From positions 618,388 to 682,387 of the forward strand of contig NZ_JH725147.1 in assembly GCF_000278275.1 (NCBI RefSeq): a stretch of DNA of 64,000 nucleotides, in the 5' to 3' direction. Below are positions 49,234 to 58,054 of the stretch, one piece after another. The stretch's first letter is position 1. The number at the start of each line of letters is the position of its first letter. Both the position numbers and the translations under genes were made by a program. Under the pieces are notes generated by a model. That model saw nothing but the letters and a program-made list of their open reading frames with translations. It was not told the origin of the DNA and searched no databases. This DNA is from Bartonella tamiae Th239. GTDB lineage: Bacteria > Pseudomonadota > Alphaproteobacteria > Rhizobiales > Rhizobiaceae.

Positions 49234-49424
49234 TGTAACTCCATTCGTCCGCGTTTTATTTTTTTTAACGCTTGTTATGGGTATACTCATAGAGCAATTT
49301 CAAGAATGTGAAAATGTTTTTTTAAAGAAACTTCTATGAAAAAAATTTCTCTTTATTGCTCTTTTTGAGATTTACGCATTTATGTTTCTGATTCTGTTCA
49401 GTTTCTTCTTGCGAAGCTTTAGCG

Positions 49425-49438
49425 ACAAGGTGTCTTGT
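49425..49438. promoter_or_regulatory. Candidate operator overlapping the irr -35
   Basis: The perfect inverted repeat ACAAG-GTGT-CTTGT covers the first four bases of the -35 hexamer. A repressor bound here would block irr transcription. The binding factor is unknown; autoregulation by Irr or control by another iron regulator is inferred. Confidence 0.4.
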
Positions 49439-49463
49439 ATGCAATTGTTTTTCCAGATATAAT
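49435..49463 (+). promoter_or_regulatory. irr promoter
   Basis: TTGTAT (49435-49440) and a consensus TATAAT (49458-49463) are separated by exactly 17 nt. Transcription would start near 49470, about 36 nt before the start codon. Confidence 0.7.
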
Positions 49464-49505
49464 ATGACCTTAATAATTTAGATCTTCAATATTGCAGGTA
49501 AAAGA

Positions 49506-49946
49506 GTGCATTCTTATTCATTAATAGAACTTGAAAAGCATTTAAGAGAAAGAGGTCTTCGGCCAACGCGTCAACGTTTGGCATTGGCCAGCATGTTGTT
49601 TGCGCGTGGTAATCGTCATATTGCTGCTGAAGATTTGCATGAAGAAGCGCTTAAAGCATCAGTGCCCGTGTCGCTTGCAACTGTGTATAATACATTGCAT
49701 CAGTTCACACAGGCTGGATTATTACGGATTATTGCTGTTGAAGGTTCTAAGACATGGTTTGATACCAATACATCAGATCATCACCATTTTTATTTAGAAG
49801 ATGAAAATCGCATTATCGACATTCCACATGGACCAGAAGGCCAACCCATTATTGGTAATTTACCAACGCCACCTGAGAATATGGAAATTTCTCACGTTGA
49901 TTTGATTGTGCGTTTGCGCCCTCGCTCAGATAAAGATACAAACTAA
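49506..49946 (+). CDS. irr: Iron response regulator Irr (Fur family)
   Basis: A 146-aa Fur-superfamily repressor that in Rhizobiales controls haem and iron genes and is degraded or inactivated in response to haem. The winged helix lies at about 17-75 (RPTRQRLALASMLF, ASVPVSLATVYNTLHQF). The conserved HHH haem/metal motif is DHHHFYLED. The N-terminal haem regulatory motif (GCxx) of Bradyrhizobium Irr is absent, as in many other Rhizobiales. The start is a GTG after AGGTAAAAGA. Adjacency to fabA matches other Rhizobiales and supports Irr over Fur or Zur. Confidence 0.9.
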   Translation: MHSYSLIELEKHLRERGLRPTRQRLALASMLFARGNRHIAAEDLHEEALKASVPVSLATVYNTLHQFTQAGLLRIIAVEGSKTWFDTNTSDHHHFYLEDENRIIDIPHGPEGQPIIGNLPTPPENMEISHVDLIVRLRPRSDKDTN

Positions 49947-50361
49947 AACTATGCTGATGTGGTTTTATCATATGCACTTCATTGATTGTGTGTTATTCAT
50001 ATTTGTATGGAATTTAGACCCTGTATGCAATGCGCCTTTGAATAATTTTAAATTTCATTAACATATGAGGTGAAGGCTTACTTGAAAAACTATGATTATA
50101 TCTTTTCTGTGGTTTTGATATTTGTGCAGTTAAAATAGATTATTTGAGATTTATAAATTCAAATGCGCTGATACTCATCACAATCAAACAGACTTTTTCA
50201 TGATTTTTTAAAATGTCTTTCGTGATGTGAAAATTTATCTTCTATTCATTGCCATTGCGTAATGTTTAATAAGAAAGGGAAGATCAATGTTTTATAGGTC
50301 TTAATCGCTTTCAAATAAGCGTTTTTATTAAGCTATTATAATCATATGAAATTAATCACTA
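49947..50361. other. Gap between convergent irr and recR (415 nt)
   Basis: AT-rich and non-coding. A weak 5-bp stem CGCTT/AAGCG followed by TTTTT at 50306-50326 could end forward transcripts. Nothing else was recognised. Confidence 0.4.
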
Positions 50362-50967
50362 TCAAAGATTGGTTCGCGCGCGCAAAGCTGCCGCCAATGT
50401 GCCATCATCGAGATAATCTAACTCTCCACCAACAGGAACGCCATGTGCAAGTCTTGTCACATGGACTGAATATTCAGATAATTGGTCGGTAATATAATGA
50501 GCAGTTGTTTGTCCTTCAACTGTGGCATTAACGGCTAAAATGATTTCTTTGACATCACCTTTGGCCACACGATCAATTAAACGGGCAATATTAAGATCAT
50601 CGGGTCCAACACCATCAAGTGGGGAGAGGCGCCCGCCTAAAACATGATACTTGACTTGCATTGTTGCAGCACGTTCTAAAGCCCACAGATCAGACACATC
50701 TTCAACAACTATAATTGTTGAACGATCACGACGATCATCTGAACAAATTGCGCAAGGCTCAGACGTATCCACATTGCCGCATAAGGGACAAATACACACT
50801 TTATCTGCGGCTTCCTGCATGGCACTACCAAGAGGCGTTAGTAGACTTTCTTTTTTCTTAATTAAATGAAGTGCAGCGCGCCGGGCTGAGCGTGGACCAA
50901 GCCCAGGTAAACGGGCCAGTAATTGAATAAGTCGTTCAATTTCAGGCCCTGCAATATGTTTCGCCAT
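50362..50967 (-). CDS. recR: Recombination protein RecR
   Basis: A 201-aa ring-forming protein that acts with RecO and RecF in loading RecA. An N-terminal helix-hairpin-helix ([17 protein letters not shown]) is followed by a C4 zinc finger (C60-x2-C63, C72-x2-C75), a Toprim domain ([15 protein letters not shown], then [15 protein letters not shown]) and the C-terminal Walker-B-like [15 protein letters not shown]. It is separated from ybaB by about 380 nt, unlike the tight dnaX-ybaB-recR operon of many bacteria. Confidence 0.96.
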   Translation of the reverse strand: MAKHIAGPEIERLIQLLARLPGLGPRSARRAALHLIKKKESLLTPLGSAMQEAADKVCICPLCGNVDTSEPCAICSDDRRDRSTIIVVEDVSDLWALERAATMQVKYHVLGGRLSPLDGVGPDDLNIARLIDRVAKGDVKEIILAVNATVEGQTTAHYITDQLSEYSVHVTRLAHGVPVGGELDYLDDGTLAAALRARTNL

Positions 50968-51348
50968 GAATGATTGTCTCCAAGATTTTTATGTATTGTA
51001 AGATTTATCGCGACGGTGAATCTATAATGAAATACATCAATTTATAAAACTTCCTTACCATAAAGCATGTAATCTGGTTGATGAATCATTATGTTATTTA
51101 AGCGCTCAGTATGATTTATATAACCCGCATATTTCATGTCATTGTTCATTTTTAAATCCAGATATGTGATCAATGAATGTTTTTTAACATTGAAGATAAC
51201 ATAAATTTTATTGAAGGCCGTCTATTCTATATAATCATAAACACTACCTATAGATAGTTTATAGTTATGCGGTTTATAAACGGTCTTGTTGTGAATCAAT
51301 CTTCACATCATCATAAAGGTTAGATATTTGATTTATGATTGTCTTTCT
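50968..51348. other. Gap between ybaB and recR (381 nt)
   Basis: AT-rich with stops in all frames and no hairpin of note. It probably contains a separate recR promoter. Confidence 0.4.
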
Positions 51349-51672
51349 TCAAAAAGGTAATTTGAAGCCAGGAGGAATTGGAAGACCTGCTGTCATTTCT
51401 TGAGTTTTTTCAGCCATCTTTGCTTCGATTTTGGTTTTTGCTTCATTATGAGCTGCCATAATTAAGTCTTCGAGAATTTCTGTTTCTTCTGGCTTGACGA
51501 GTGAGGGATCAATCTGAATGTTAACGATCTGTCCTTGCCCGTTTATTGTGACTTGAACAAGCCCACCACCTGAAGCACCAATTTCTTGCACATTTGCCAT
51601 TTCCTGTTGCATTTCTTGCATTTTGGCTTGCATTTCTTTCGCTTTTTTCATCATGCCCAGCATATCGCGCAT
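51349..51672 (-). CDS. ybaB: Nucleoid-associated protein, YbaB/EbfC family
   Basis: A 107-aa dimeric DNA-binding protein of unclear detailed function. The N-terminal helix is Met/Lys/Gln-rich ([19 protein letters not shown]), and the core [19 protein letters not shown] and C-terminal [12 protein letters not shown] are family hallmarks. GGAGAATAT precedes the ATG. It lies 32 nt after dnaX and is probably cotranscribed. Confidence 0.95.
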   Translation of the reverse strand: MRDMLGMMKKAKEMQAKMQEMQQEMANVQEIGASGGGLVQVTINGQGQIVNIQIDPSLVKPEETEILEDLIMAAHNEAKTKIEAKMAEKTQEMTAGLPIPPGFKLPF

Positions 51673-51704
51673 ATGATATTCTCCTTTAATTTTATTATGT
51701 TTGT

Positions 51705-53666
51705 TTAGTCTTCATCATTTTCATCGTTGAAGATTTCTTCTTCTACATCAATATCATCGTCTTGTTTATTTAACCGAACGTCAACAACTTTTGATCCTGG
51801 AAACGTTTGCAAAATCTTTGCAATATCAGGATCAGCCTCTGCATGAGATAAAAGTCTGGCGCGTGCGGCATCTTCTTCTTCACGAAGGGTCGCGCTGCCA
51901 CCTTCATTGACAACACTAACCGTCCACCGTTCGCCTGTCCATTCACGCAATTTTTTTGCCATGTCTTGTGCAAAAACACGTGGGGCGCCTTCCGCAGGTT
52001 CAAACTCAATGCGACCGTTTTGAAATGAAACAAGGCGAACATATTCTTTAACAAGCAACTTAAAATGGATGTCATCATTTTCATCTGCAAGGCGAACGAT
52101 ATCTTGTAATGAATGAAGGGAAGATTCTTGTTCTTTTTTTTTGTTGTCTTCTTCTAGATCATTGTCACCATAAACAGCTGTGTTGCCGCTGACACTCTTT
52201 TCATCTTGATCACAAGATAAGGCAGTGTCAATAACGCGGTCTGTTTCGATTTTACCTTCAGTAGACGGTGTGTGTTCTGGTTTTAAAAGTGCCGATGTTT
52301 GTGTAACCAATTGTATGCTGACATCATTTTCTGATATTTGCTGTCTTAAGGTTTGCTCATTTTTTTGTTCGTGATGTGTCAAAGATTGTGGCGGATTAAA
52401 ACCATTATGAGATTGATTATGGAGTGAGTCTTTTTGTCTTTTTTGTTTGATTGCTTGTTCTGTGCGCCGCGCATTGCCAAGAATTTTACTTGGGTTCAAA
52501 CGTTCTGCTTCAAGTTTTTTGAGCGTTTCCTCTAAAGGCGGTAAGTCGGCGGCGTGCGTTAATCGAATAAGAAGCATTTCGGCGGCTTGTAGTGGATTAG
52601 AAGCACTTTCTACTTCTTGCATACCTTTTAATAACATTTGCCAATTGCGTGACAATATTGGCACAGAAAGCTTTTGTGAAAAATTAAGACCACGTTGCCG
52701 TTCTTCTTCAATCAGTGAAATATCTTCAGCCATTTCAGGGGTAAAACGAAGCCGCGTTACAAGATGGTTGAAATCCGCAAGTTCACCTAAAATAACAAGC
52801 GGATCCGCACCTGCGTCATATTGATTGCGCATGTTTTGTAACGCTGGTCCAATATCACCTGACATTATTTTTTCAAACAGATCAATAACTTGGGCTCGAT
52901 CGGCAAGTCCAAGCATTGAACGCACTGTTTGTGCTTTAACGTGGCCTTCACCATGGGCAATGGCTTGATCAAGTATAGACAATGCATCTCGCACAGAACC
53001 TTCACCCGCACGCGCTATCATTGCCAAAGCTTCTTCTTCAGCATCTAATTGTTCTTTTTCAATAATCTGGCTAAGATGATCTATGAGTGTTTTAGATTCT
53101 ATCCGACGCAAATCAAAACGTTGGCAGCGTGATAAAACAGTTATGGGAACTTTTTTGATTTCTGTTGTTGCAAAAATGAATTTTACATGAGCAGGGGGCT
53201 CTTCTAACGTTTTTAATAAGCCATTGAAGGCTTGCGTTGAAAGCATATGGACTTCATCAATAATATAAACTTTGTAACGCGCAGAAACAGGCCGATACCG
53301 AATTTGTTCTATGATTTCTCGAATATCATCAATGCCTGTGTGGGATGCTGCATCCATTTCAATAATATCTACATGGCGACCTTCCATGATCGCCTGACAA
53401 TGCTCACCCATAACATTTAGTGCAATTGTTGGTTTATCAATTGTATCTGTTTTATAATTTAATGCACGTGCCAAAATGCGTGCCGTTGTTGTTTTTCCTA
53501 CACCGCGAACGCCAGTAAGCATCCATGCTTGCGCAATGCGTCCTGCTTCAAAAGCATTGGTAAGTGTGCGCACCATTGGTTCTTGACCGATAAGATCATC
53601 AAAGTTTTGCGGTCGATATTTTCGTGCAAGAACGCGATAAGCTTTCTCTGCCGAGATTTTTTCCAT
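51705..53666 (-). CDS. dnaX: DNA polymerase III subunit tau/gamma
   Basis: Clamp-loader ATPase, 653 aa from the start at [19 protein letters not shown] (53666). The frame extends to 53738 without support. Walker A is GVRGVGKTT, Walker B is VYIIDEVHM and the SRC sensor is VLSRCQRF. The usual four zinc-binding cysteines after Walker A are reduced to one ([12 protein letters not shown]), which I recall from Rhizobiales DnaX. Residues 509-511 are encoded by an uninterrupted A9 run (52142-52134), a possible slippery site separating gamma and tau forms. The acidic C-terminus ends NDENDED. Confidence 0.96.
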   Translation of the reverse strand: MEKISAEKAYRVLARKYRPQNFDDLIGQEPMVRTLTNAFEAGRIAQAWMLTGVRGVGKTTTARILARALNYKTDTIDKPTIALNVMGEHCQAIMEGRHVDIIEMDAASHTGIDDIREIIEQIRYRPVSARYKVYIIDEVHMLSTQAFNGLLKTLEEPPAHVKFIFATTEIKKVPITVLSRCQRFDLRRIESKTLIDHLSQIIEKEQLDAEEEALAMIARAGEGSVRDALSILDQAIAHGEGHVKAQTVRSMLGLADRAQVIDLFEKIMSGDIGPALQNMRNQYDAGADPLVILGELADFNHLVTRLRFTPEMAEDISLIEEERQRGLNFSQKLSVPILSRNWQMLLKGMQEVESASNPLQAAEMLLIRLTHAADLPPLEETLKKLEAERLNPSKILGNARRTEQAIKQKRQKDSLHNQSHNGFNPPQSLTHHEQKNEQTLRQQISENDVSIQLVTQTSALLKPEHTPSTEGKIETDRVIDTALSCDQDEKSVSGNTAVYGDNDLEEDNKKKEQESSLHSLQDIVRLADENDDIHFKLLVKEYVRLVSFQNGRIEFEPAEGAPRVFAQDMAKKLREWTGERWTVSVVNEGGSATLREEEDAARARLLSHAEADPDIAKILQTFPGSKVVDVRLNKQDDDIDVEEEIFNDENDED

Positions 53667-53917
53667 GGTGCCATTCCGTTTAAGGTGTTTAAAGTCTTCA
53701 ATGAAATATTGAAGGTTACTTTTTTTCTTAAATCTCATCGAATATAATGAAAGATCACATTATGTTCAATCAATCTTCCTCTTCATATGACGCTTTTTGA
53801 TTGAATGAAAATGAATAATTATTTTATGATGGGTATGAGGTTCATAATGGTCTGTTTACGATCATCATATGAAAAGGATAATGATATTGCCTCAAAAATT
53901 GTATTTAGCGGTAAAAG

Positions 53918-54016
53918 GTGGGAGGCTGGCACGGTGACCCGTGCCTGTGCTCGTTAGGGCTGCTTCCTTCCGGACCTGACCCGGTTGGCGAGTGGCTCGT
54001 CCACCACCAACCTCCC
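53918..54016 (-). ncRNA. ffs: Signal recognition particle RNA (4.5S, small bacterial type)
   Basis: The reverse strand carries the universal SRP RNA apical core GGTCAGGTCCGGAAGGAAGC (within 53950-53981). This gives the GGAA tetraloop and the symmetric and asymmetric internal loops bound by Ffh. Terminal arms GGGAGG (54016-54011) and CCTCCC (53925-53920) pair, giving a hairpin RNA of about 99 nt. A T4 tract follows at the 3' end. It targets ribosomes making membrane proteins. The exact ends are estimated. Confidence 0.96.
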
Positions 54017-54022
54017 ATCGCA

Positions 54023-54051
54023 CATATCGTCAATTTACAATAAAAAAGCAA
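54023..54051 (-). promoter_or_regulatory. ffs promoter
   Basis: On the reverse strand TTGCTT (54051-54046) and GATATG (54028-54023) have 17-nt spacing and place the transcription start exactly at the GGGAGG end of the SRP RNA, 7 nt downstream. Confidence 0.65.
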
Positions 54052-54068
54052 GTCTTGAACAAAAAAAT

Positions 54069-54500
54069 ATGGAGATAAGTGTTTTGAAATCGTCTTTTGT
54101 GTTAGATTCGCGCTTGGAAATGGAAAGTTTTCCTGTTGTTGGTCTTGGTCTTAGTGATGTTCGCTTGATGAATGATTGTCGGTGGCCATGGCTGATTCTT
54201 GTGCCGCGAATAGCGCAGGCAGAAGAAATCCATCATCTAATATTTGATGACCAATTGGCATTGCTTGCAGAAATCAATGAAGTGGCTGTTGCTTTGGAGG
54301 CTATTACAGGCTGTTTCAAAGTTAATATTGCTGCTCTTGGCAATTTAGTGCGTCAATTGCATATTCATATTATTGCGCGTAATGAAGATGATGCTAACTG
54401 GCCAAATCCTGTTTGGGGCTTTGGTGAAAGGCAAGTTTATAAAAATGGTCAAGATCGAAATTTAGTGCGTCAATTACAATTAAAATTGGATCAAGCATGA
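54069..54500 (+). CDS. HIT-family hydrolase-like protein
   Basis: A 143-aa histidine-triad-superfamily protein; VRQLHIHIIARNEDDANWP near residue 97 is the HIT-like HxHxx motif. Members hydrolyse nucleotide conjugates; the substrate here is unknown. The open frame extends into the ffs gene (53985), so I place the start at the ATG 54069, just outside the divergent ffs promoter. A TTG at 54084 is also possible, with GGAG inside the first codons at good spacing. It overlaps nudC by 4 bp (ATGA). Confidence 0.82.
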   Translation: MEISVLKSSFVLDSRLEMESFPVVGLGLSDVRLMNDCRWPWLILVPRIAQAEEIHHLIFDDQLALLAEINEVAVALEAITGCFKVNIAALGNLVRQLHIHIIARNEDDANWPNPVWGFGERQVYKNGQDRNLVRQLQLKLDQA

Positions 54501-55414
54501 CGATATTAAGTTTTAATGGTAATAAAGTAAAACGACACTTGAAAAAACGTGATGCACAAAGTGTTCAGAAGGAGCGTTTGAATAATCCCTATTTTATCTT
54601 TTTGCATAATGACATTGTCATCTATCACTATAAAGCAGGAAGGGCCGAACTTTATTGTGATGAAAACACTTTATCGCGCTTCCAAATTGATTGGGAAAAA
54701 GCTTGCCTTTTAGGTTGGGAGCAAGAACGTCCTGTTCTTGCCGCGCCTCTTTTTGATATACCCGAGACGTTACCAGATGGATTTTATCACATAGCGCTGA
54801 AAGAGTCCTATAAACAAGGGTTATTTATTTCCAATCAGTCAGGCGCTTTAGCGCAAGCTGTTTCACTGCTTTCATGGCATAAAAATAATTCTTTTTGTGC
54901 GCGTTGTGGACATGAAACTGTTATGAGTGATGGCGGTATGAAGCGCATTTGTCATCAGTGTCAGATAGAGCATTTTCCTCGTGTTGATCCTGTTGTGATT
55001 ATGCTTGTACATTATGAAGATTATTGTTTGCTTGCACGTTCTCCTCATTTTGAGCAAAATAACTATTCTTGTCTTGCTGGATTTGTTGAACAAGGCGAAA
55101 CGCTTGAAATGGCTGTTCGGCGTGAAAGTTTAGAGGAAATGGGCGTGGCGATTGGTGAAGTGAACTATTATGCTTCTCAACCTTGGCCTTTTTCTCATTC
55201 ACTTATGTTGGGGTGTTATGCAAAAGCTTTGAATCTTGATGTCACCATTGACCACAATGAAATAGAAGCGGGGCGCTGGTTTTCAAAACAGGAAGTTTCA
55301 CAAATTATCGCCCATCACCATCCTGAAAATATTACCTTACCTCCTGAAGGAGCCATTGCCCATTTTTTGATTAAGCAATGGTGGAAAAGCAAAAATAATG
55401 ACATTCTAAATTGA
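54497..55414 (+). CDS. nudC: NADH pyrophosphatase NudC
   Basis: A 305-aa Nudix hydrolase that cleaves NAD(H) and removes NAD caps from RNA. A C4 zinc ribbon (C134, C137, C152, C155) precedes the Nudix box at 195-217 (GFVEQGETLEMAVRRE, then SLEEMGV). The downstream SQPWPF is the diagnostic NudC motif. It is coupled to the HIT gene by ATGA, so both may act on nucleotides. Confidence 0.95.
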   Translation: MTILSFNGNKVKRHLKKRDAQSVQKERLNNPYFIFLHNDIVIYHYKAGRAELYCDENTLSRFQIDWEKACLLGWEQERPVLAAPLFDIPETLPDGFYHIALKESYKQGLFISNQSGALAQAVSLLSWHKNNSFCARCGHETVMSDGGMKRICHQCQIEHFPRVDPVVIMLVHYEDYCLLARSPHFEQNNYSCLAGFVEQGETLEMAVRRESLEEMGVAIGEVNYYASQPWPFSHSLMLGCYAKALNLDVTIDHNEIEAGRWFSKQEVSQIIAHHHPENITLPPEGAIAHFLIKQWWKSKNNDILN

Positions 55415-55591
55415 TAAAAGTCTCTTTAATCAAGAATTTTTGCCATGACAGGATATAAAATAGTGTGAAGATCATACCAAAAAATATGTCTTTTCATTTT
55501 TGTTGTTACAACAAGAAACGTAAACCAGCATGACAACTTAAACCAAATTTTAGATTTTGTATAAATCTTGTAGAAGATTGCCATTTTAATT

Positions 55592-55619
55592 ATTTTTGAC
55601 GCATTATATTTTTGACGCA
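55592..55619. repeat. Tandem 12-bp direct repeat containing TTGACG
   Basis: ATTTTTGACGCA occurs at 55592-55603 and again at 55608-55619 (period 16). It lies in the 268-nt gap between the convergent nudC and pheA. Each copy contains a -35-like TTGACG on the forward strand. Confidence 0.6.
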
Positions 55620-55682
55620 ATATTAGTTTGATAGAATAACGGCCCCAAATTTTAAAAACGCTTTATTGGACACCTTATATCA

Positions 55683-56540
55683 TTAAAAATGAGGTATGGA
55701 ACGTTCAAGACTGGCAGGATAGACACCAACAATACGAATTTCAGCTGAGAAAAAAGCCAATTCTTCCAGTGCTAATTTGACCATAGGATCATCAGGATGT
55801 CCCTCAATGTCGACAAAGAATTGCGTCGCATGAAATGATCCGCCAATTTGATAGCTTTCAAGTTTTGTCATATTCACGCCATTGGTGGCAAAGCCGCCCA
55901 TTGCTTTATAAAGCGCGGCCGGCACATTGCGTACTCGGAATAAAAAACTGGTCATAATTTTTTCATTCTTTTGTGGCTTTGGCGCCCATTTTTTTGTCTG
56001 TGATAAAACAACGAAGCGTGTAATATTATGTGCTTCATCTTCCACATTATGGTCAATAATTTCCAAGCCATAAAGGTCGGCGGCAAGTTTTGGGGCAAGA
56101 GCGGCTTGGCTGCGTGTGCCACTTTCTTTAATCATTTTTGCAGCTCCTGCCGTATCACCAGCAACAATGCCTTGCCAGTTGCTTTCGCGAATTATCTTAC
56201 GACATTGACCAAGTGCATGAATATGGCTGTGAATAGTTTTGATTTCTTCTCGTTTTACACCAGGTAAAACCATTAATTGAAAGTGAATTGGCAAAAAATA
56301 TTCACCAACAATATGAAGCGTTGTTTGCGGTAAAAGATGATGAATATCGGCCACTCTTCCTGCAAGTGTATTTTCAATTGGGATCATACCAAGATCTGCC
56401 TGACCTGTTTCAACAGCATTTAATGCATCTTCAAAAGTTGGGCAGGGCAAGGGATCCATTGCAGGAAACATATTGCGACAGGCGGTATCAGAGTTTGCAC
56501 CAAAATCACCTTGAAAGGAAATTTTATTGGTTTTTTTCAT
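55683..56540 (-). CDS. pheA: Prephenate dehydratase
   Basis: Converts prephenate to phenylpyruvate in phenylalanine synthesis (285 aa). The catalytic domain begins [15 protein letters not shown] and contains [20 protein letters not shown] and [12 protein letters not shown], the last including the conserved Thr. A C-terminal ACT domain (about 195-280) with the [15 protein letters not shown] segment binds phenylalanine for feedback control. There is no chorismate mutase domain. It overlaps kdsB by 4 bp. Confidence 0.96.
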   Translation of the reverse strand: MKKTNKISFQGDFGANSDTACRNMFPAMDPLPCPTFEDALNAVETGQADLGMIPIENTLAGRVADIHHLLPQTTLHIVGEYFLPIHFQLMVLPGVKREEIKTIHSHIHALGQCRKIIRESNWQGIVAGDTAGAAKMIKESGTRSQAALAPKLAADLYGLEIIDHNVEDEAHNITRFVVLSQTKKWAPKPQKNEKIMTSFLFRVRNVPAALYKAMGGFATNGVNMTKLESYQIGGSFHATQFFVDIEGHPDDPMVKLALEELAFFSAEIRIVGVYPASLERSIPHF

Positions 56541-57274
56541 GTCGTCCTCAAAATATTGCGCGCTTCATGAAGATCTTCTGGCGTATCAACGCCTAAGGGA
56601 ACGGTGTTAACAATTTGCACATCAATACGCATTCCCGCTTCAAGAGCGCGAAGCTGTTCTAAACTTTCCCTTTGCTCTAGAAGTGAAGGAGGAAGGGTTA
56701 CAAATTTTTCAAGCGCTTTTCGTCTATAGGCATATAGACCGATATGATGGTAAAGAGGACCTTCACCATAAGGTGCTGTAGCTCTTGTAAAATACAGCGC
56801 CCGCATGCGTTTTTCTTCAAGATAAGTTCCGACAATTTTCACAACATTAGGATTGTGTTTTTCTTGTTCTTTTATAATTTCAACGCCTACCGTACCAATA
56901 TCCGTTGAAGCATTGTGTAATGGCAAAAGTGCAGCTTGGATATCTTGTGAGGACAAAGTGGGTAAATCCCCTTGAAGATTAAGAATTGTGTCAAAATATT
57001 TTTCAGGATCACTCTTTGTTAAAGCCTCAAAAATACGATCTGAGCCTGATTGATGATCACGCCGTGTCATCATAACTTCAATGCCTAATCCTTGTAATGC
57101 GGCGACAACATCACTGTGATCGGTAGCGACAACCACTTTGCCAAGATTGGCTAAGAGCGCGCGCTCTGCAACATGGACAATCATCGGTTTTCCAACAATA
57201 TCTGCTAAGGGCTTTCCAGGAAGACGTGTCGATTCCATACGTGCTGGAATTAAAATAAGTGTTTTTGACGTCAT
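56537..57274 (-). CDS. kdsB: 3-deoxy-manno-octulosonate cytidylyltransferase
   Basis: Activates KDO as CMP-KDO for lipopolysaccharide core synthesis (245 aa). The nucleotide-binding N-terminus is [37 protein letters not shown] and NLQGDLPTL are further signatures. It is first in a two-gene reverse-strand operon with pheA, an order found in other Rhizobiales, with the cytochrome c gene divergent. Confidence 0.96.
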   Translation of the reverse strand: MTSKTLILIPARMESTRLPGKPLADIVGKPMIVHVAERALLANLGKVVVATDHSDVVAALQGLGIEVMMTRRDHQSGSDRIFEALTKSDPEKYFDTILNLQGDLPTLSSQDIQAALLPLHNASTDIGTVGVEIIKEQEKHNPNVVKIVGTYLEEKRMRALYFTRATAPYGEGPLYHHIGLYAYRRKALEKFVTLPPSLLEQRESLEQLRALEAGMRIDVQIVNTVPLGVDTPEDLHEARNILRTT

Positions 57275-57408
57275 GGTTTTGTCTCGATACGTTTGGGATC
57301 TTACGATTTAAATATGTTCTTACTTACGATATGTTATAAATATTGCCAAGGTTGAGGAAAAGACTTAAAATTTAAAACTTCAAGAAAAGCCACAATGTCT
57401 GACAATTC

Positions 57409-57969
57409 ATGCGTGTATCTACTGTAAATTCTATCATTTGTGTCTGTTTGTTTTGGCTCATCGTTTTATTTGCCATTATCTTTATGTCTAATCTTATTTA
57501 TGACACGCCTCAAGTGCAGGATAAAAATGCGCAAAGAGATGCGTTGATCAATTTAGAGCAAGATGAAAAGCCTTCACAATCATTGCAGACGACAGAGATT
57601 GCTTTATCGACACGTTTGAAAAAAGGAGATATAAAAAAAGGAGCACAGCTTTTTGGTCAATGTGGTACATGCCATAGTGGTGCCAAAGACGGCTCCAATC
57701 GTGTCGGTCCTCCTTTATGGGATATCGTTAATCGGCCTTTTGCTTTTATTCAAAATTTTTCATATTCTCGCGCAATGCGTGACAATGCTGATAAGCATTG
57801 GAATTTTGCCACATTGGATACCTATCTTCGCGCACCAAGAAAAATGATTCCTGGTACAATCATGACTTTTCCTGGCATTAAAAATGATCAGGACCGAGCC
57901 GATTTGCTTCTTTATCTACGCATGTTATCGGATTCACCGGTTGACTTACCGCAGGAAAGTTTAAAATAA
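57409..57969 (+). CDS. cycM: Membrane-anchored cytochrome c (CycM-like)
   Basis: A 186-aa class I cytochrome c. An uncleaved N-terminal helix (about 8-30) anchors it, then a linker leads to the haem-binding C85-x2-C88-H89 (CGTCH). VGPPLWDIVNRP and the later MTFPG segment, which supplies the axial Met, are typical of the c2/c552 group. Size and position beside kdsB match rhizobial CycM, which donates electrons to aa3 oxidase. Haem would be attached by the Ccm system encoded in part in this window. Confidence 0.88.
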   Translation: MRVSTVNSIICVCLFWLIVLFAIIFMSNLIYDTPQVQDKNAQRDALINLEQDEKPSQSLQTTEIALSTRLKKGDIKKGAQLFGQCGTCHSGAKDGSNRVGPPLWDIVNRPFAFIQNFSYSRAMRDNADKHWNFATLDTYLRAPRKMIPGTIMTFPGIKNDQDRADLLLYLRMLSDSPVDLPQESLK

Positions 57970-58054
57970 TATGAAAAAGATGTTTTTTGTGTTTGATGAT
58001 GATCACATGCGACAATTATAAAAAATTTTAAGAACATTATGTGATGGGTTTAAT

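Noticed and set aside
51770..52090. 106-codon ORF in the +1 frame of dnaX as a separate gene
   Set aside because: It is the alternate frame of the dnaX 3' part. It matters only as a possible slippage product, and the -1 frame is the one that stops early.
53985..54068. Extended N-terminus of the HIT protein
   Set aside because: The extra 28 codons lie inside the ffs gene and its promoter.
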